From Aquidulcibacter paucihalophilus (GTDB lineage: Bacteria; Pseudomonadota; Alphaproteobacteria; Caulobacterales; Caulobacteraceae), in the NCBI GenBank assembly GCA_030285985.1, contig CP127384.1:1662501-1726500 (forward strand): a stretch of 64,000 bases of DNA, read 5' to 3'. A program made the position numbers and the translations under genes. Positions 1 through 9,925 of the stretch are shown here, piece after piece; within the stretch, counting starts at the first letter, position 1; each line of letters begins with the position of its first letter. Under the pieces are notes generated by a model. It worked only from the letters and a program-made list of their open reading frames with translations. It ran no database searches and was not told the origin of the DNA.

Positions 1-1249
1 CGACACCGCCGGTAATGTTGCCGACGTTGATGAAGCGCGGCGTGGAGGCACCAACGCCGAAACGATAGGCCGTGGCGTTGGCCCCGTTGCCGAGGGCTGC
101 GACAGTGCCCTGGTTGCGCACGCCGCCGGCAATGACCACCGACTGGCCGGCGTTGCCGCCGAACAAGATCGCATTGGCCGTGATGCCCGCATAGATGCCC
201 TGGCCGGTGACCGTGCCGCGGTTGATGAAGCCGAAGTCGTTGTCTCCCGTGCCGACGACGCCAAGGGTGATGTTCTGGGTCGTCGAGGCGACGAGAATGG
301 CGGGCGCGGCACCGTAGCTGTTGATGTTGCCCGTGCCTTCGGTGCTGTCGGCGATCCCGTCGGCGTCCTCATCCGTATTGGCGGTGTCCGTATCGGTCGG
401 CGCGCGGTCGACGACGACGCCGCCGGCGACATTGCCCGCGATGATGACCGCGGGCCCGCCCTGCAGCCGGTCTTCGGCGTCGAGCCTCGACTCAAACGTG
501 TCATTGCCGAGGCTGGTGTAACGATAGCCGGTGGCGTTGATTTCACCCTGCAGCGTCAACCGGCCGCCGACGTCGCCACCGATCGAGACTGCCGATGTAT
601 TCTGGCCGCGCGCCGTCACGCTCCCCAGAAGGGCGATGTTGCCGGTCACGGCGCCCTGGGTCCGGATGGCGACGGAGTTGTCGCCGAAGACGCGGATGTT
701 GCCCTGGGACTGGATGTTGCCGATCAGGCCGGATTCGATCGAGATGGCGTAGGAGTTGTTCCCGTCAACGCCGATCGAGCCGAGGTTGCTGACGATCAGA
801 TTGCCCGTGACGGGCGCGCCGGCCGCATAGCGGACGCCGTAGCGACCCGTGCCCGTGGCCCAGGGTCCGTCGATATCGCCGTCATTGTCTGTGTCAGGAT
901 AGGTTTCGATCGTGTCGATGATCGAGATCGTCGACCCGATGGTCACGTTGGAGGTCACCCCCGCGTTGACCAGGATCGCCGTGGCCCCGTCCGCGGCCGG
1001 GGTCATCGTGATGGAACTGGTGCCTTCCATCGTGAAATCATGGTTGGAGTTCACCGTCACGGCCGTTCCCGACGTCAGGGAAATGCCGCCGCTGCCGGAG
1101 ATACGGATGCTGTCGGCCGTGCCGCCGTCCGTCGCGTTCAACGTCGTGATCGGCGCGGTGCGGACCGTCGTAATCACGACTTCGGCCATGGCCCCGGTGG
1201 CTGCCAGCAGGGGAGCGATCGCAACCGCGGTCGCGAGTAGAATACGCAT
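1..1249 (-). CDS. Autotransporter-like repeat protein, partial (C-terminus outside window)
   Basis: Reading on the minus strand from the ATG at 1249, the frame stays open to base 1, so about 416 residues are visible and the C-terminus is missing. The protein begins with a signal peptide (MRILLATAVAIAPLLAATGAMA). It continues as a low-complexity passenger rich in Gly, Asn, Thr and Val with recurring G-N-I/V-x-x-x-G-x-I/V units, as in beta-helical secreted autotransporter passengers. Two Asp-rich stretches (DTDNDGDIDG and DTDTANTDEDADG) resemble calcium-binding Asp repeats. No beta-barrel is visible, so autotransport is inferred from the passenger style and from the second such gene at 56-60 kb. 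It is divergent from the SPFH gene. Confidence 0.75.
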   Translation of the reverse strand, partial: MRILLATAVAIAPLLAATGAMAEVVITTVRTAPITTLNATDGGTADSIRISGSGGISLTSGTAVTVNSNHDFTMEGTSSITMTPAADGATAILVNAGVTSNVTIGSTISIIDTIETYPDTDNDGDIDGPWATGTGRYGVRYAAGAPVTGNLIVSNLGSIGVDGNNSYAISIESGLIGNIQSQGNIRVFGDNSVAIRTQGAVTGNIALLGSVTARGQNTSAVSIGGDVGGRLTLQGEINATGYRYTSLGNDTFESRLDAEDRLQGGPAVIIAGNVAGGVVVDRAPTDTDTANTDEDADGIADSTEGTGNINSYGAAPAILVASTTQNITLGVVGTGDNDFGFINRGTVTGQGIYAGITANAILFGGNAGQSVVIAGGVRNQGTVAALGNGANATAYRFGVGASTPRFINVGNITGGV

Positions 1250-1411
1250 TCGGTAGAAACCCCTGTGGACGACACACGCAGAGACGCCGACGATCCTCTA
1301 ACAGGGACCGTGTCAGCCTGCCTCAAGTTTCTCGAATTTGAGGCGAATGCAAGGCCGAACCCGCTGGCGGGGCGTGTTCGGCAAGCGCGGCTATTGCCAA
1401 TATCGCAATCA

Positions 1412-1425
1412 AAGTGATATCACTT
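1412..1425. promoter_or_regulatory. 14-bp perfect palindrome upstream of SPFH operon
   Basis: AAGTGATATCACTT is a perfect palindrome ending about 21 bases before the ATG of the SPFH gene. The next gene but one encodes a small Arc/ribbon-helix-helix-like protein, a class that binds such short palindromes. Autoregulation by that protein is an inference from position and symmetry. Confidence 0.45.
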
Positions 1426-1446
1426 ACATATCGACTTTGGGAGGGA

Positions 1447-2340
1447 ATGATGACCCACGAGCATTCAAGATCCACAGAACGCCCCGCCAACACCGCCAAC
1501 GGCATCCTGATGCTGCTGATCGGACTGCTGCTGCTCGTCGCCGGGCCGGCCGTCGTGGCGCAGGATCCGGACTCGGCCGTGCGCGTGGTCGCCGGGATCG
1601 CCGCGGCGACCGTCGGCCTGTTGCTGGTGTGCGGACTCTATTCGCTCCAGACCAACGAAGGCATGGCCATCATGCTGTTCGGGGACTACCGCGGCACGGA
1701 TCGCAAGACCGGCCTGCGCTGGGTCCTGCCCTGGTACAGCCGGAAGAAGATCTCCCTGCGGGTGCGCAACCTGACCAGCGACAAGCTCAAGGTGAACGAC
1801 CGGCGCGGCAGCCCCATCGAGATCGCCGCCAACGTCGTGTGGCGCGTCCAGGATTCGGCCCAGGCCCTGTTTGACGTGGATGACTACCAGGCGTTCGTGA
1901 ACATCCAGGTGGACACGGCCCTGCGCGATATCGCCTCCCACTACGCCTACGACCACGGCGATGAGACCGATGTGCCCGAACTGACCCTGCGCGCCGACGC
2001 GGAGGACGTCGCCGGCCGTCTGCGCGAGGAACTGGTCGGCCGGGTCAGCGTCGCCGGCGTTGCCATTGACGAGGCCCGTCTGGCGCACCTCGCCTACGCC
2101 CCGGAAATCGCCGGTGCCATGCTGAAGCGACAGCAGGCCGAGGCTGTGCTGTCCGCGCGCCGTCTGATCGTCAAGGGTGCCGTCGGCATGGTCGAGAGCG
2201 CCCTGGCTGATCTGAACGAGCGCGGCGTCGTCGATCTGGACGAGGACCGCAAGGCTGCCATGGTCTCGAACCTGCTGGTGGTGCTGTGCGCCGACCGCGA
2301 GGCCCAGCCCGTGGTCAATACGGGCACCCTGTACGGCTGA
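1447..2340 (+). CDS. SPFH/Band 7 domain membrane protein
   Basis: This 297-residue protein has two N-terminal membrane segments (about residues 20-40 and 48-68). They are followed by a Band 7/SPFH domain including RNLTSDKLKVNDRRGSPIEI, and a helical C-terminal part. SPFH proteins oligomerise at membranes and organise microdomains; the specific role of this one is unknown. An in-frame ATG lies at 1450, better spaced from the GGGAGG at 1438-1443, so the start is 1447 or 1450. The GTG at 1414 lies inside the palindrome and is unlikely. It is followed after one base by a small Arc-like gene, an arrangement suggesting an operon. Confidence 0.85.
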   Translation: MMTHEHSRSTERPANTANGILMLLIGLLLLVAGPAVVAQDPDSAVRVVAGIAAATVGLLLVCGLYSLQTNEGMAIMLFGDYRGTDRKTGLRWVLPWYSRKKISLRVRNLTSDKLKVNDRRGSPIEIAANVVWRVQDSAQALFDVDDYQAFVNIQVDTALRDIASHYAYDHGDETDVPELTLRADAEDVAGRLREELVGRVSVAGVAIDEARLAHLAYAPEIAGAMLKRQQAEAVLSARRLIVKGAVGMVESALADLNERGVVDLDEDRKAAMVSNLLVVLCADREAQPVVNTGTLYG

Positions 2341-2341
2341 C

Positions 2342-2524
2342 ATGGCCAGGCCCCGAAAGCCTTTCCTGATGCGCACCTCTCCCGGGGTGATGGCGGCGGT
2401 CGAGCGATTGGCCGCCGCCGAACTGCGCTCGGTCAATGCCCAGCTCGAATGCCTGCTCCGCGAAGCCCTCGCGCGGCGCGGTATTTCGCCCTCGGAAGAC
2501 GTTCCGCCGACGGACAGCGCTTGA
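2342..2524 (+). CDS. Small Arc/ribbon-helix-helix-like DNA-binding protein
   Basis: This 60-residue protein has the pattern RKPFLMRTSPGVMAAVERLAAAELRSVNAQLECLLREALARR. That is a short strand followed by two helices with an S-x-N-A-Q turn, typical of Arc/MetJ-type repressors and HicB-type antitoxin tails. It starts one base after the SPFH stop, so the two are almost certainly cotranscribed. It probably represses its own operon through the palindrome at 1412-1425; this is inference. No toxin gene is seen beside it. Confidence 0.7.
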   Translation: MARPRKPFLMRTSPGVMAAVERLAAAELRSVNAQLECLLREALARRGISPSEDVPPTDSA

Positions 2525-2555
2525 GCTTCGCCGTCGGCGGCGTTACGGGCCGGGC

Positions 2556-3905
2556 ATGGTGAAGTCGCATATGTCCAAGGTCCGCAAGGCGCGTCGCATC
2601 CAGCGGCGGGTCCGACGGGGCGGCGCGTCCAGTATCAGCGCCACCGAGCGGGAGCTCATGACCCTCGCCGGGCTTGAGGTCCAGGAAGGCGAGCTTCGCC
2701 TGTTCCCCGGCTGGGATGAGGAAGTCTCCGAGACGCTCGCGGCTACCAAGGCCGCCGGCGAGGATGTCCGTCCCCGGCTGGTCGACACCACAATGCTCTA
2801 TGCGCCCCGGTCCGGCGGGGTGAAGCGCTACCTGCTGTCGAAGAAGGCCTGGCTGGAAGCGAACCGGCCGGATGTCGCCCATTCGCTGGTGGTCCCCGGT
2901 GCGCACCACAAGGCCGGCGACGACGGCATCGTCCAGCTTCACGCTACCAAACTGCCCTTCGGCGACGGCTACCGCTGGCCCACCTCGGTGAGTCGCTGGG
3001 CCGCCTGGGTCGCGTCTCTGAACCCGTCAATCATCGAGGCGGGCGATCCCTACACGCCGGGGCAGGGGGCCCTGGCCGCCGGCCAGCGCGCCGGTTGCCC
3101 GGTTGTGGGGTTCTGCCACTCCGATCCCGCCGGTCTCGCCGCCCTGCATTTTGGCGAATGGGCCAAGAAGCCGGTCGAGAAGCGTTGGGCCCGCCTGTTC
3201 GGCCAGTTCGACCGCGTCGTCTCGCCCAGCCGCTACATCGCCCGTCGGCTTGAAGAGGCCGGCGTCGGCAATATCGTCATCCGGCCGCTGGGGGTCGAGA
3301 TCGACACCTTCCGGCCTGACCGCGGCGACCGCGACTGGCTGCTGAAGAAGCTGAACCTCCCGGCGTCTGCGCGGCTGCTGTGTTTCGCGGGCCGTCCGGC
3401 GCGGGAAAAGAACATCGATGTCCTGATCCAGGCCGTTCAGGCGCTGGGCGACCCCTATCACCTGATCCTCGTCGGTGCCGGCGCGGGCATGCCGGCGGAA
3501 GAGCGCGTCATCTCCCTGCCGTACGAAGCCAATCCCAAGGCGGTGGCGAAGATCATCGCCTCCTGCGATGCCTTCGTGCATGCCAATGACAAGGAGCCCT
3601 TCGGCCTGATCGTGCTGGAGGCCATGGCCTGCGGGCGCCCGGTCGTCGGGGTCAATGCCGGCGGGGTCAAGGAGACGGTTGACGACACCGTCGGCCAACT
3701 GGCGAAGAGCGCCGACCCTCGCCACTACGCGGCGGCCATCGAGGCCCTGTTCGCGCGCGATATCGAGGCCCTCGGCGTCGCCGCCCGCCTTCGTACGGTC
3801 GAGCGGTTCTCCTGGAACCGCGTCTTCGAGGATCTCAGCTCGGTGTATGCCGAGGTCAGCGGCGAACCGGCCTTCGCCCGGGTCCGCGACAGCCAGGCGA
3901 ACTGA
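2556..3905 (+). CDS. GT4-family glycosyltransferase
   Basis: This 449-residue protein belongs to glycosyltransferase family 4 (GT-B fold). The C-terminal Rossmann half has LLCFAGRPAREKN, a nucleotide-sugar binding region, and the family E-x7-E motif in EPFGLIVLEAMACGRPVVG. The N-terminal half carries the acceptor side, from TTMLYAPRSGGVKRYL onward. Such enzymes transfer sugar from NDP-sugar to lipid or polysaccharide acceptors; the acceptor here is unknown. The start is uncertain: ATG at 2556 and 2571 are in frame, and a later start near TTMLYAP would still leave a complete enzyme. The Arg-rich N-terminus before residue 25 may be untranslated. Confidence 0.85.
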   Translation: MVKSHMSKVRKARRIQRRVRRGGASSISATERELMTLAGLEVQEGELRLFPGWDEEVSETLAATKAAGEDVRPRLVDTTMLYAPRSGGVKRYLLSKKAWLEANRPDVAHSLVVPGAHHKAGDDGIVQLHATKLPFGDGYRWPTSVSRWAAWVASLNPSIIEAGDPYTPGQGALAAGQRAGCPVVGFCHSDPAGLAALHFGEWAKKPVEKRWARLFGQFDRVVSPSRYIARRLEEAGVGNIVIRPLGVEIDTFRPDRGDRDWLLKKLNLPASARLLCFAGRPAREKNIDVLIQAVQALGDPYHLILVGAGAGMPAEERVISLPYEANPKAVAKIIASCDAFVHANDKEPFGLIVLEAMACGRPVVGVNAGGVKETVDDTVGQLAKSADPRHYAAAIEALFARDIEALGVAARLRTVERFSWNRVFEDLSSVYAEVSGEPAFARVRDSQAN

Positions 3906-3962
3906 TCCCTCGACAGCTGCGGTCGCGCCATCCAGTCTGCCGGGAAACAGGGAACTGAGACG

Positions 3963-4481
3963 ATGAAACGCCTCCTGCTGGCGACCGGGCTGTCGCTTCT
4001 CACCGCCAGCTCGGCCATGGCCCAGACCGTGATCCTGGTGCGGCATGCAGAGAAGGTCGACGCCAGCGCAGATCCGCTGCTGTCCGAAGCGGGGCAGCGC
4101 CGGGCCATGGACCTAGCGGTCGCGCTCAGCGACGCCGACCTCACGCACGTCTTCACCTCTCCGCTTCAGCGCACCGTTCTGACGGCACGACCGGCCGCCG
4201 AGGCCCATGCCATCAACCCTGAAACCATCTCGTTCGAGGGCGGGACGGAGGCCCATATTCTCCGGATCGCCGAGCGGATTCGCGCCCTTCCGGATGACGC
4301 CGTTGTTCTCGTCGTCGGACACAGCAACACCGTGCCGCTGATCGCCCGGGCGTTGGGCGAGACCGGCCCCTCGGAGATGGCCGATTGCGAATATGACCGG
4401 TTGACGGTGATTTCGGTCGAGGATGACGGCGACTCGCCCGCCGTCATCGGCCGCTACGGCGAGCCTGCGAACTGCGGCTAA
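3963..4481 (+). CDS. Exported histidine phosphatase family protein
   Basis: This 172-residue protein has a signal peptide ending in AMAQ at residue 21. The histidine phosphatase motif RHAEK follows at 27-31, where the His is the phosphorylated nucleophile. The second catalytic His is in VVGHSNT. The enzyme should remove phosphate from an unknown substrate in the periplasm. A run of G and A residues just before the ATG (AACTGAGACG) is only a weak ribosome site. It lies between the glycosyltransferase and the MATE gene on the same strand, without obvious functional linkage. Confidence 0.85.
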   Translation: MKRLLLATGLSLLTASSAMAQTVILVRHAEKVDASADPLLSEAGQRRAMDLAVALSDADLTHVFTSPLQRTVLTARPAAEAHAINPETISFEGGTEAHILRIAERIRALPDDAVVLVVGHSNTVPLIARALGETGPSEMADCEYDRLTVISVEDDGDSPAVIGRYGEPANCG

Positions 4482-4576
4482 AATAATATCCGGGTAATAT
4501 AGACAAGCGGGTTTCGTCCGGGTAAATCCAGATCGATCGGCATGGGCAGTCCATGCGTGGAGACGGACGACTCGCG

Positions 4577-5950
4577 ATGCAGCAGGACCTGACCCAGGGC
4601 TCCATCAGCAAACAGCTGATCGGCATGGCGGCCTTCATCGGCCTCGGCCTGCTGTTCCAGACCCTGTATTTCCTGATCGACCTGTATTTCGTCGGCTCTG
4701 TGGGGCCCGACGCACTCGCCGGCGTCGGTTTGGCGGGGGTGGTCTTCTTCCTCGTCATGGCTGCGGCGCAGATGGTGAGCGTGGGCTCGCTTTCGCTGAT
4801 CGCGCGCGCCATCGGCGGCAAGGATTTCAGCAAGGTGGACGGGGTCTACCGCCAGTCGATGCTGCTGTCCGTCGGCCTCTTCCTTCTGACCCTTGTGCTT
4901 GGCTACGGGCTGGGTGGCCGGGCGATCGACGCCCTGGCGGCAGACGTCGCGACCGCTGAACAGGGCAAGGCCTATCTGTACGGCTTCCTGCCCGCCCTGG
5001 CTCTGATGTTCCCAACGGGAGCCATGGGTGCCGCCCTGCGCGCGGCCGGGGTCGTCCGTCCGACCATGCTCGTCCAGACCGGCACAGTGCTGCTGAATGC
5101 CGTCCTCGCCCCCATTCTCATCGCAGGCTGGGGGTCGGGCCTTCCGCTCGGTGCCTTCGGAGCGGGCCTCGCCAGTTCCATCGCTGCCGGGGCGGGCTTC
5201 CTCGGCTCGGTCTGGCTGTTCGGCCGGGTCCAGACCCTGATGCGCGCGCCCCTGCGCCTCGACCGGCCCAGCCCCGCCATCCTGACGCGGATTGTCGGCA
5301 TCGGCCTGCCCTCGGCGGTCGAGTTCCTGCTCATGTTCGTCACCATGGGCGTGGTCTATGCCGTGATCCGCAATTTCGGCAGCGAGGCCCAGGCCGGCTT
5401 CGGGGTCGGGTCGCGTGTGATGCAGGCGATCTTCCTGCCGGCGATGGCCATCTCCTTCGCGGTGGCCCCGGTCGCCGGCCAGAATTTCGGCGCGGGCCTG
5501 CCGGACCGGGTCCGCAGGACCGTCCGCGACGCCGCCCTGATGAGCTCGGCCCTGATGGCCTGCCTGACCCTGCTCTGCCTGTTCGAGTCGCGCTGGCTGG
5601 TCGCGCCCTTCGCACCCGACCCCGCCGTGGCGGAGGTGGCGGCGACCTATCTGCGCATCGTCTCGCTGAACTTTGTGGCTACGGGCCTGATCTTCACCGC
5701 CTCCGGCACCTTCCAGGCCCTGGGCGACACGCGGCCCGCCCTCGTCGGTGGCGTGCTGCGCCTGGTCTTCTTCACCTCGGCAGCCTTCTGGCTCTCGGCC
5801 CAGCCCTGGGCGCGGCTGGAACACCTCTGGTGGGCCTCCGCCGCCTCGGCCCTGCTGCAGGCCGGCGTGGCGCTTCTGTTCCTGAGAAGCCAGCTGAACC
5901 GGAAACTGGCGGGTCTGGTGCCGCGGGAGGCCGTCCCGGCAGGCGTCTGA
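4577..5950 (+). CDS. MATE family multidrug/cation antiporter
   Basis: This 457-residue integral membrane protein has twelve predicted hydrophobic segments and the two-fold MATE layout. It opens with the N-terminal MATE signature (QGSISKQLIGMAAFIGLGLL) and has the second-half counterpart starting near ILTRIVGIGLPSAVEFLL. MATE proteins expel organic cations or drugs in exchange for protons or sodium. ATG at 4577 is preferred because GGAGACGG lies upstream and the extra eight residues from 4553 look unlike a membrane protein start. The substrate cannot be told from sequence. Confidence 0.88.
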   Translation: MQQDLTQGSISKQLIGMAAFIGLGLLFQTLYFLIDLYFVGSVGPDALAGVGLAGVVFFLVMAAAQMVSVGSLSLIARAIGGKDFSKVDGVYRQSMLLSVGLFLLTLVLGYGLGGRAIDALAADVATAEQGKAYLYGFLPALALMFPTGAMGAALRAAGVVRPTMLVQTGTVLLNAVLAPILIAGWGSGLPLGAFGAGLASSIAAGAGFLGSVWLFGRVQTLMRAPLRLDRPSPAILTRIVGIGLPSAVEFLLMFVTMGVVYAVIRNFGSEAQAGFGVGSRVMQAIFLPAMAISFAVAPVAGQNFGAGLPDRVRRTVRDAALMSSALMACLTLLCLFESRWLVAPFAPDPAVAEVAATYLRIVSLNFVATGLIFTASGTFQALGDTRPALVGGVLRLVFFTSAAFWLSAQPWARLEHLWWASAASALLQAGVALLFLRSQLNRKLAGLVPREAVPAGV

Positions 5951-6034
5951 GCGCCTTGCTCTGTCCTCCGGAACGGTCGGCTTCGGGTCTGTTCGGCAAT
6001 GGCAAGCTACAGGATCGCCCGCCGAAGGGGCGGC

Positions 6035-6415
6035 TCAGTCGGGTTTCTGCGGAAGACCATCCGCGATGTCATAGTAGTCGCCCTTGTCCGCGACGAAGAT
6101 GTGCACCCCGAGCCGGGAGTTCGTCGGAGTGTCGAAGGCCCCCATGGCGACCCCGATCCAGTCCCGGAAAACCGGGTCCCAGAACAGGGAGGAGCCGCAC
6201 GTCGCGCAGAAGCCGCGGCGCACCTTCTCGGAGGATTGGTGCCAGGCCAGACGGTCTTCGCCCTCGACCCTGAGCGCGGACTTCGGCACGTCGGTTGATG
6301 CGAAGAAATGGCCCGAGTGCTTCCGGCATTTCCGACAATGGCAGGCGTCGGGAGCGGCGAGTGCGCCTGAAACCTCGAATGTGACCGCTCCGCAGAGGCA
6401 GGATCCCCGGTGCAT
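6035..6415 (-). CDS. GFA family zinc-binding protein
   Basis: This 126-residue protein matches the glutathione-dependent formaldehyde-activating (GFA/CENP-V) fold. The zinc ligands are visible as C6-x-C8, C25-x-C27-x-x-C30 and C70-x-x-C73. Family members bind zinc, and some catalyse formation of S-hydroxymethylglutathione or C-S lyase reactions. The precise reaction here is not known. It lies downstream of parE on the same strand with a 25-base gap. Confidence 0.85.
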   Translation of the reverse strand: MHRGSCLCGAVTFEVSGALAAPDACHCRKCRKHSGHFFASTDVPKSALRVEGEDRLAWHQSSEKVRRGFCATCGSSLFWDPVFRDWIGVAMGAFDTPTNSRLGVHIFVADKGDYYDIADGLPQKPD

Positions 6416-6440
6416 CTTCGAACTCCCCGGTTGGCCGGCG

Positions 6441-8558
<2,118 letters not shown>

Positions 8559-9925
8559 AGGGATACTGTGAAACGATTCGGGGACCGGTCTGGTAGGCCC
8601 GGCGGCGCTTCTCCACAAGCGGCGCGGCCACCGGCGCCGGCGACGGCAACAGGGTGCGCGTCAGCACCGCCATGAACAACACCCAGGGCAGGCCCTGGTG
8701 CGCCATGAGAATGCTCTCCGACAGGCTCAGCACGAAGAAGGCGGCCAGGAAGCCGATACCCCACCACCCCTCGCGCAGGCCCGAACCCATGCAGCGCAGG
8801 ACGGCGATCAGGGCCGTCCCGGCCATCAGGGCACCGACCAGCACCGCCCCCGGCCAGCCCAGCTGGACCAGCAGATCGATCCAGCCGTTGTGCGCCGAGG
8901 GCACGATCCAGCCCGTCTCCTTGCGGACCCAGTCGGCGGGCGGCGACTCCCCGATCCGGCCCCAGAAGGCACCATAGCCGTAACCGGTCCATGGCCGGTC
9001 GGCGACCTTGCGCATCAGGCTGTCCCAGATCTCGGTCCGGCCGGTCAGCGACGGGTCCTTGCCCAGCGCCTCCAGCACCGCCACCGAATGGGTGTCCCAG
9101 ATCCAGATGCCCAGGCCCGCCAGCACGACCGCGCACCAGATGGCGATGACGGAGAAGGCCGCGCCGCCGCGTCTCAGGGCCCAGAAGCCGCCGATCAGGC
9201 CAAGGCCCACCACCAGACAGAGCAGGGAGGTCTTGGACTGGGTCGCCAGCACGAGGCCGCTGGACAGGACCAGGGCGGCAGCCGGCAGCAGGCGGCGCGG
9301 ATCGGGCGAGGCGAGGCAGGCGGCGGCGGCGGTCGCGCCGATCACCATCACCGCCCCCATCTGGTTCTTCTCGTACCAGAGGCCGCGCCACAGGCCGGCG
9401 TTGTCGAGCTGGTGCACCCCGATGGAAGGGAAGGCGAAGACCATCACCAGACTGCCCACCGCCATGACCAGCGCCGTATGCATCAGCAGTCGCGGCAGAT
9501 GCGGCCCCCGGAAGACGGCGCCGAGATAGAGGGCGAAGCCGCAACTGATCGCGAGGGCGATCACCCGGCGCATGGTGGTGGCGAAATCAAGCGACCAGTA
9601 GCGCGAGGCGAAGGCCAGCCCGACCAGCGCGACGATGGCGATCATCGCCGGCCAGGCCCGCCACAGCCGGTTGATCCGGAACAGCAGCAGGCCGACAATG
9701 GCCGCATAGGCCGGTAGCCAGACCAGCCGCAGCACCGGCGTCTCTTCCTGCATCGGCGCAAACACCGGCCCGATCAGGGCCCCGGTCAGCATGGCGATGA
9801 TCACGCCGCAGATCACCCGCTCCCACAGGCTGGGGGCTGGTTCGGTCAGGGCGTCGGCGGGACGGGATTCGTGCACCCTCGCAGGGTCGGCGAACGGGCT
9901 TAACGAAGGGTTGGCTTTCCCGCCG

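Noticed and set aside
1465..2436. 323-residue minus-strand frame opposite the SPFH gene
   Set aside because: Gly/Asp/His-rich shadow without homology; the plus strand has a clear SPFH protein and ribosome site.
4478..5824. 448-residue minus-strand frame opposite the MATE gene
   Set aside because: Composition is that of an antisense of a membrane protein gene.
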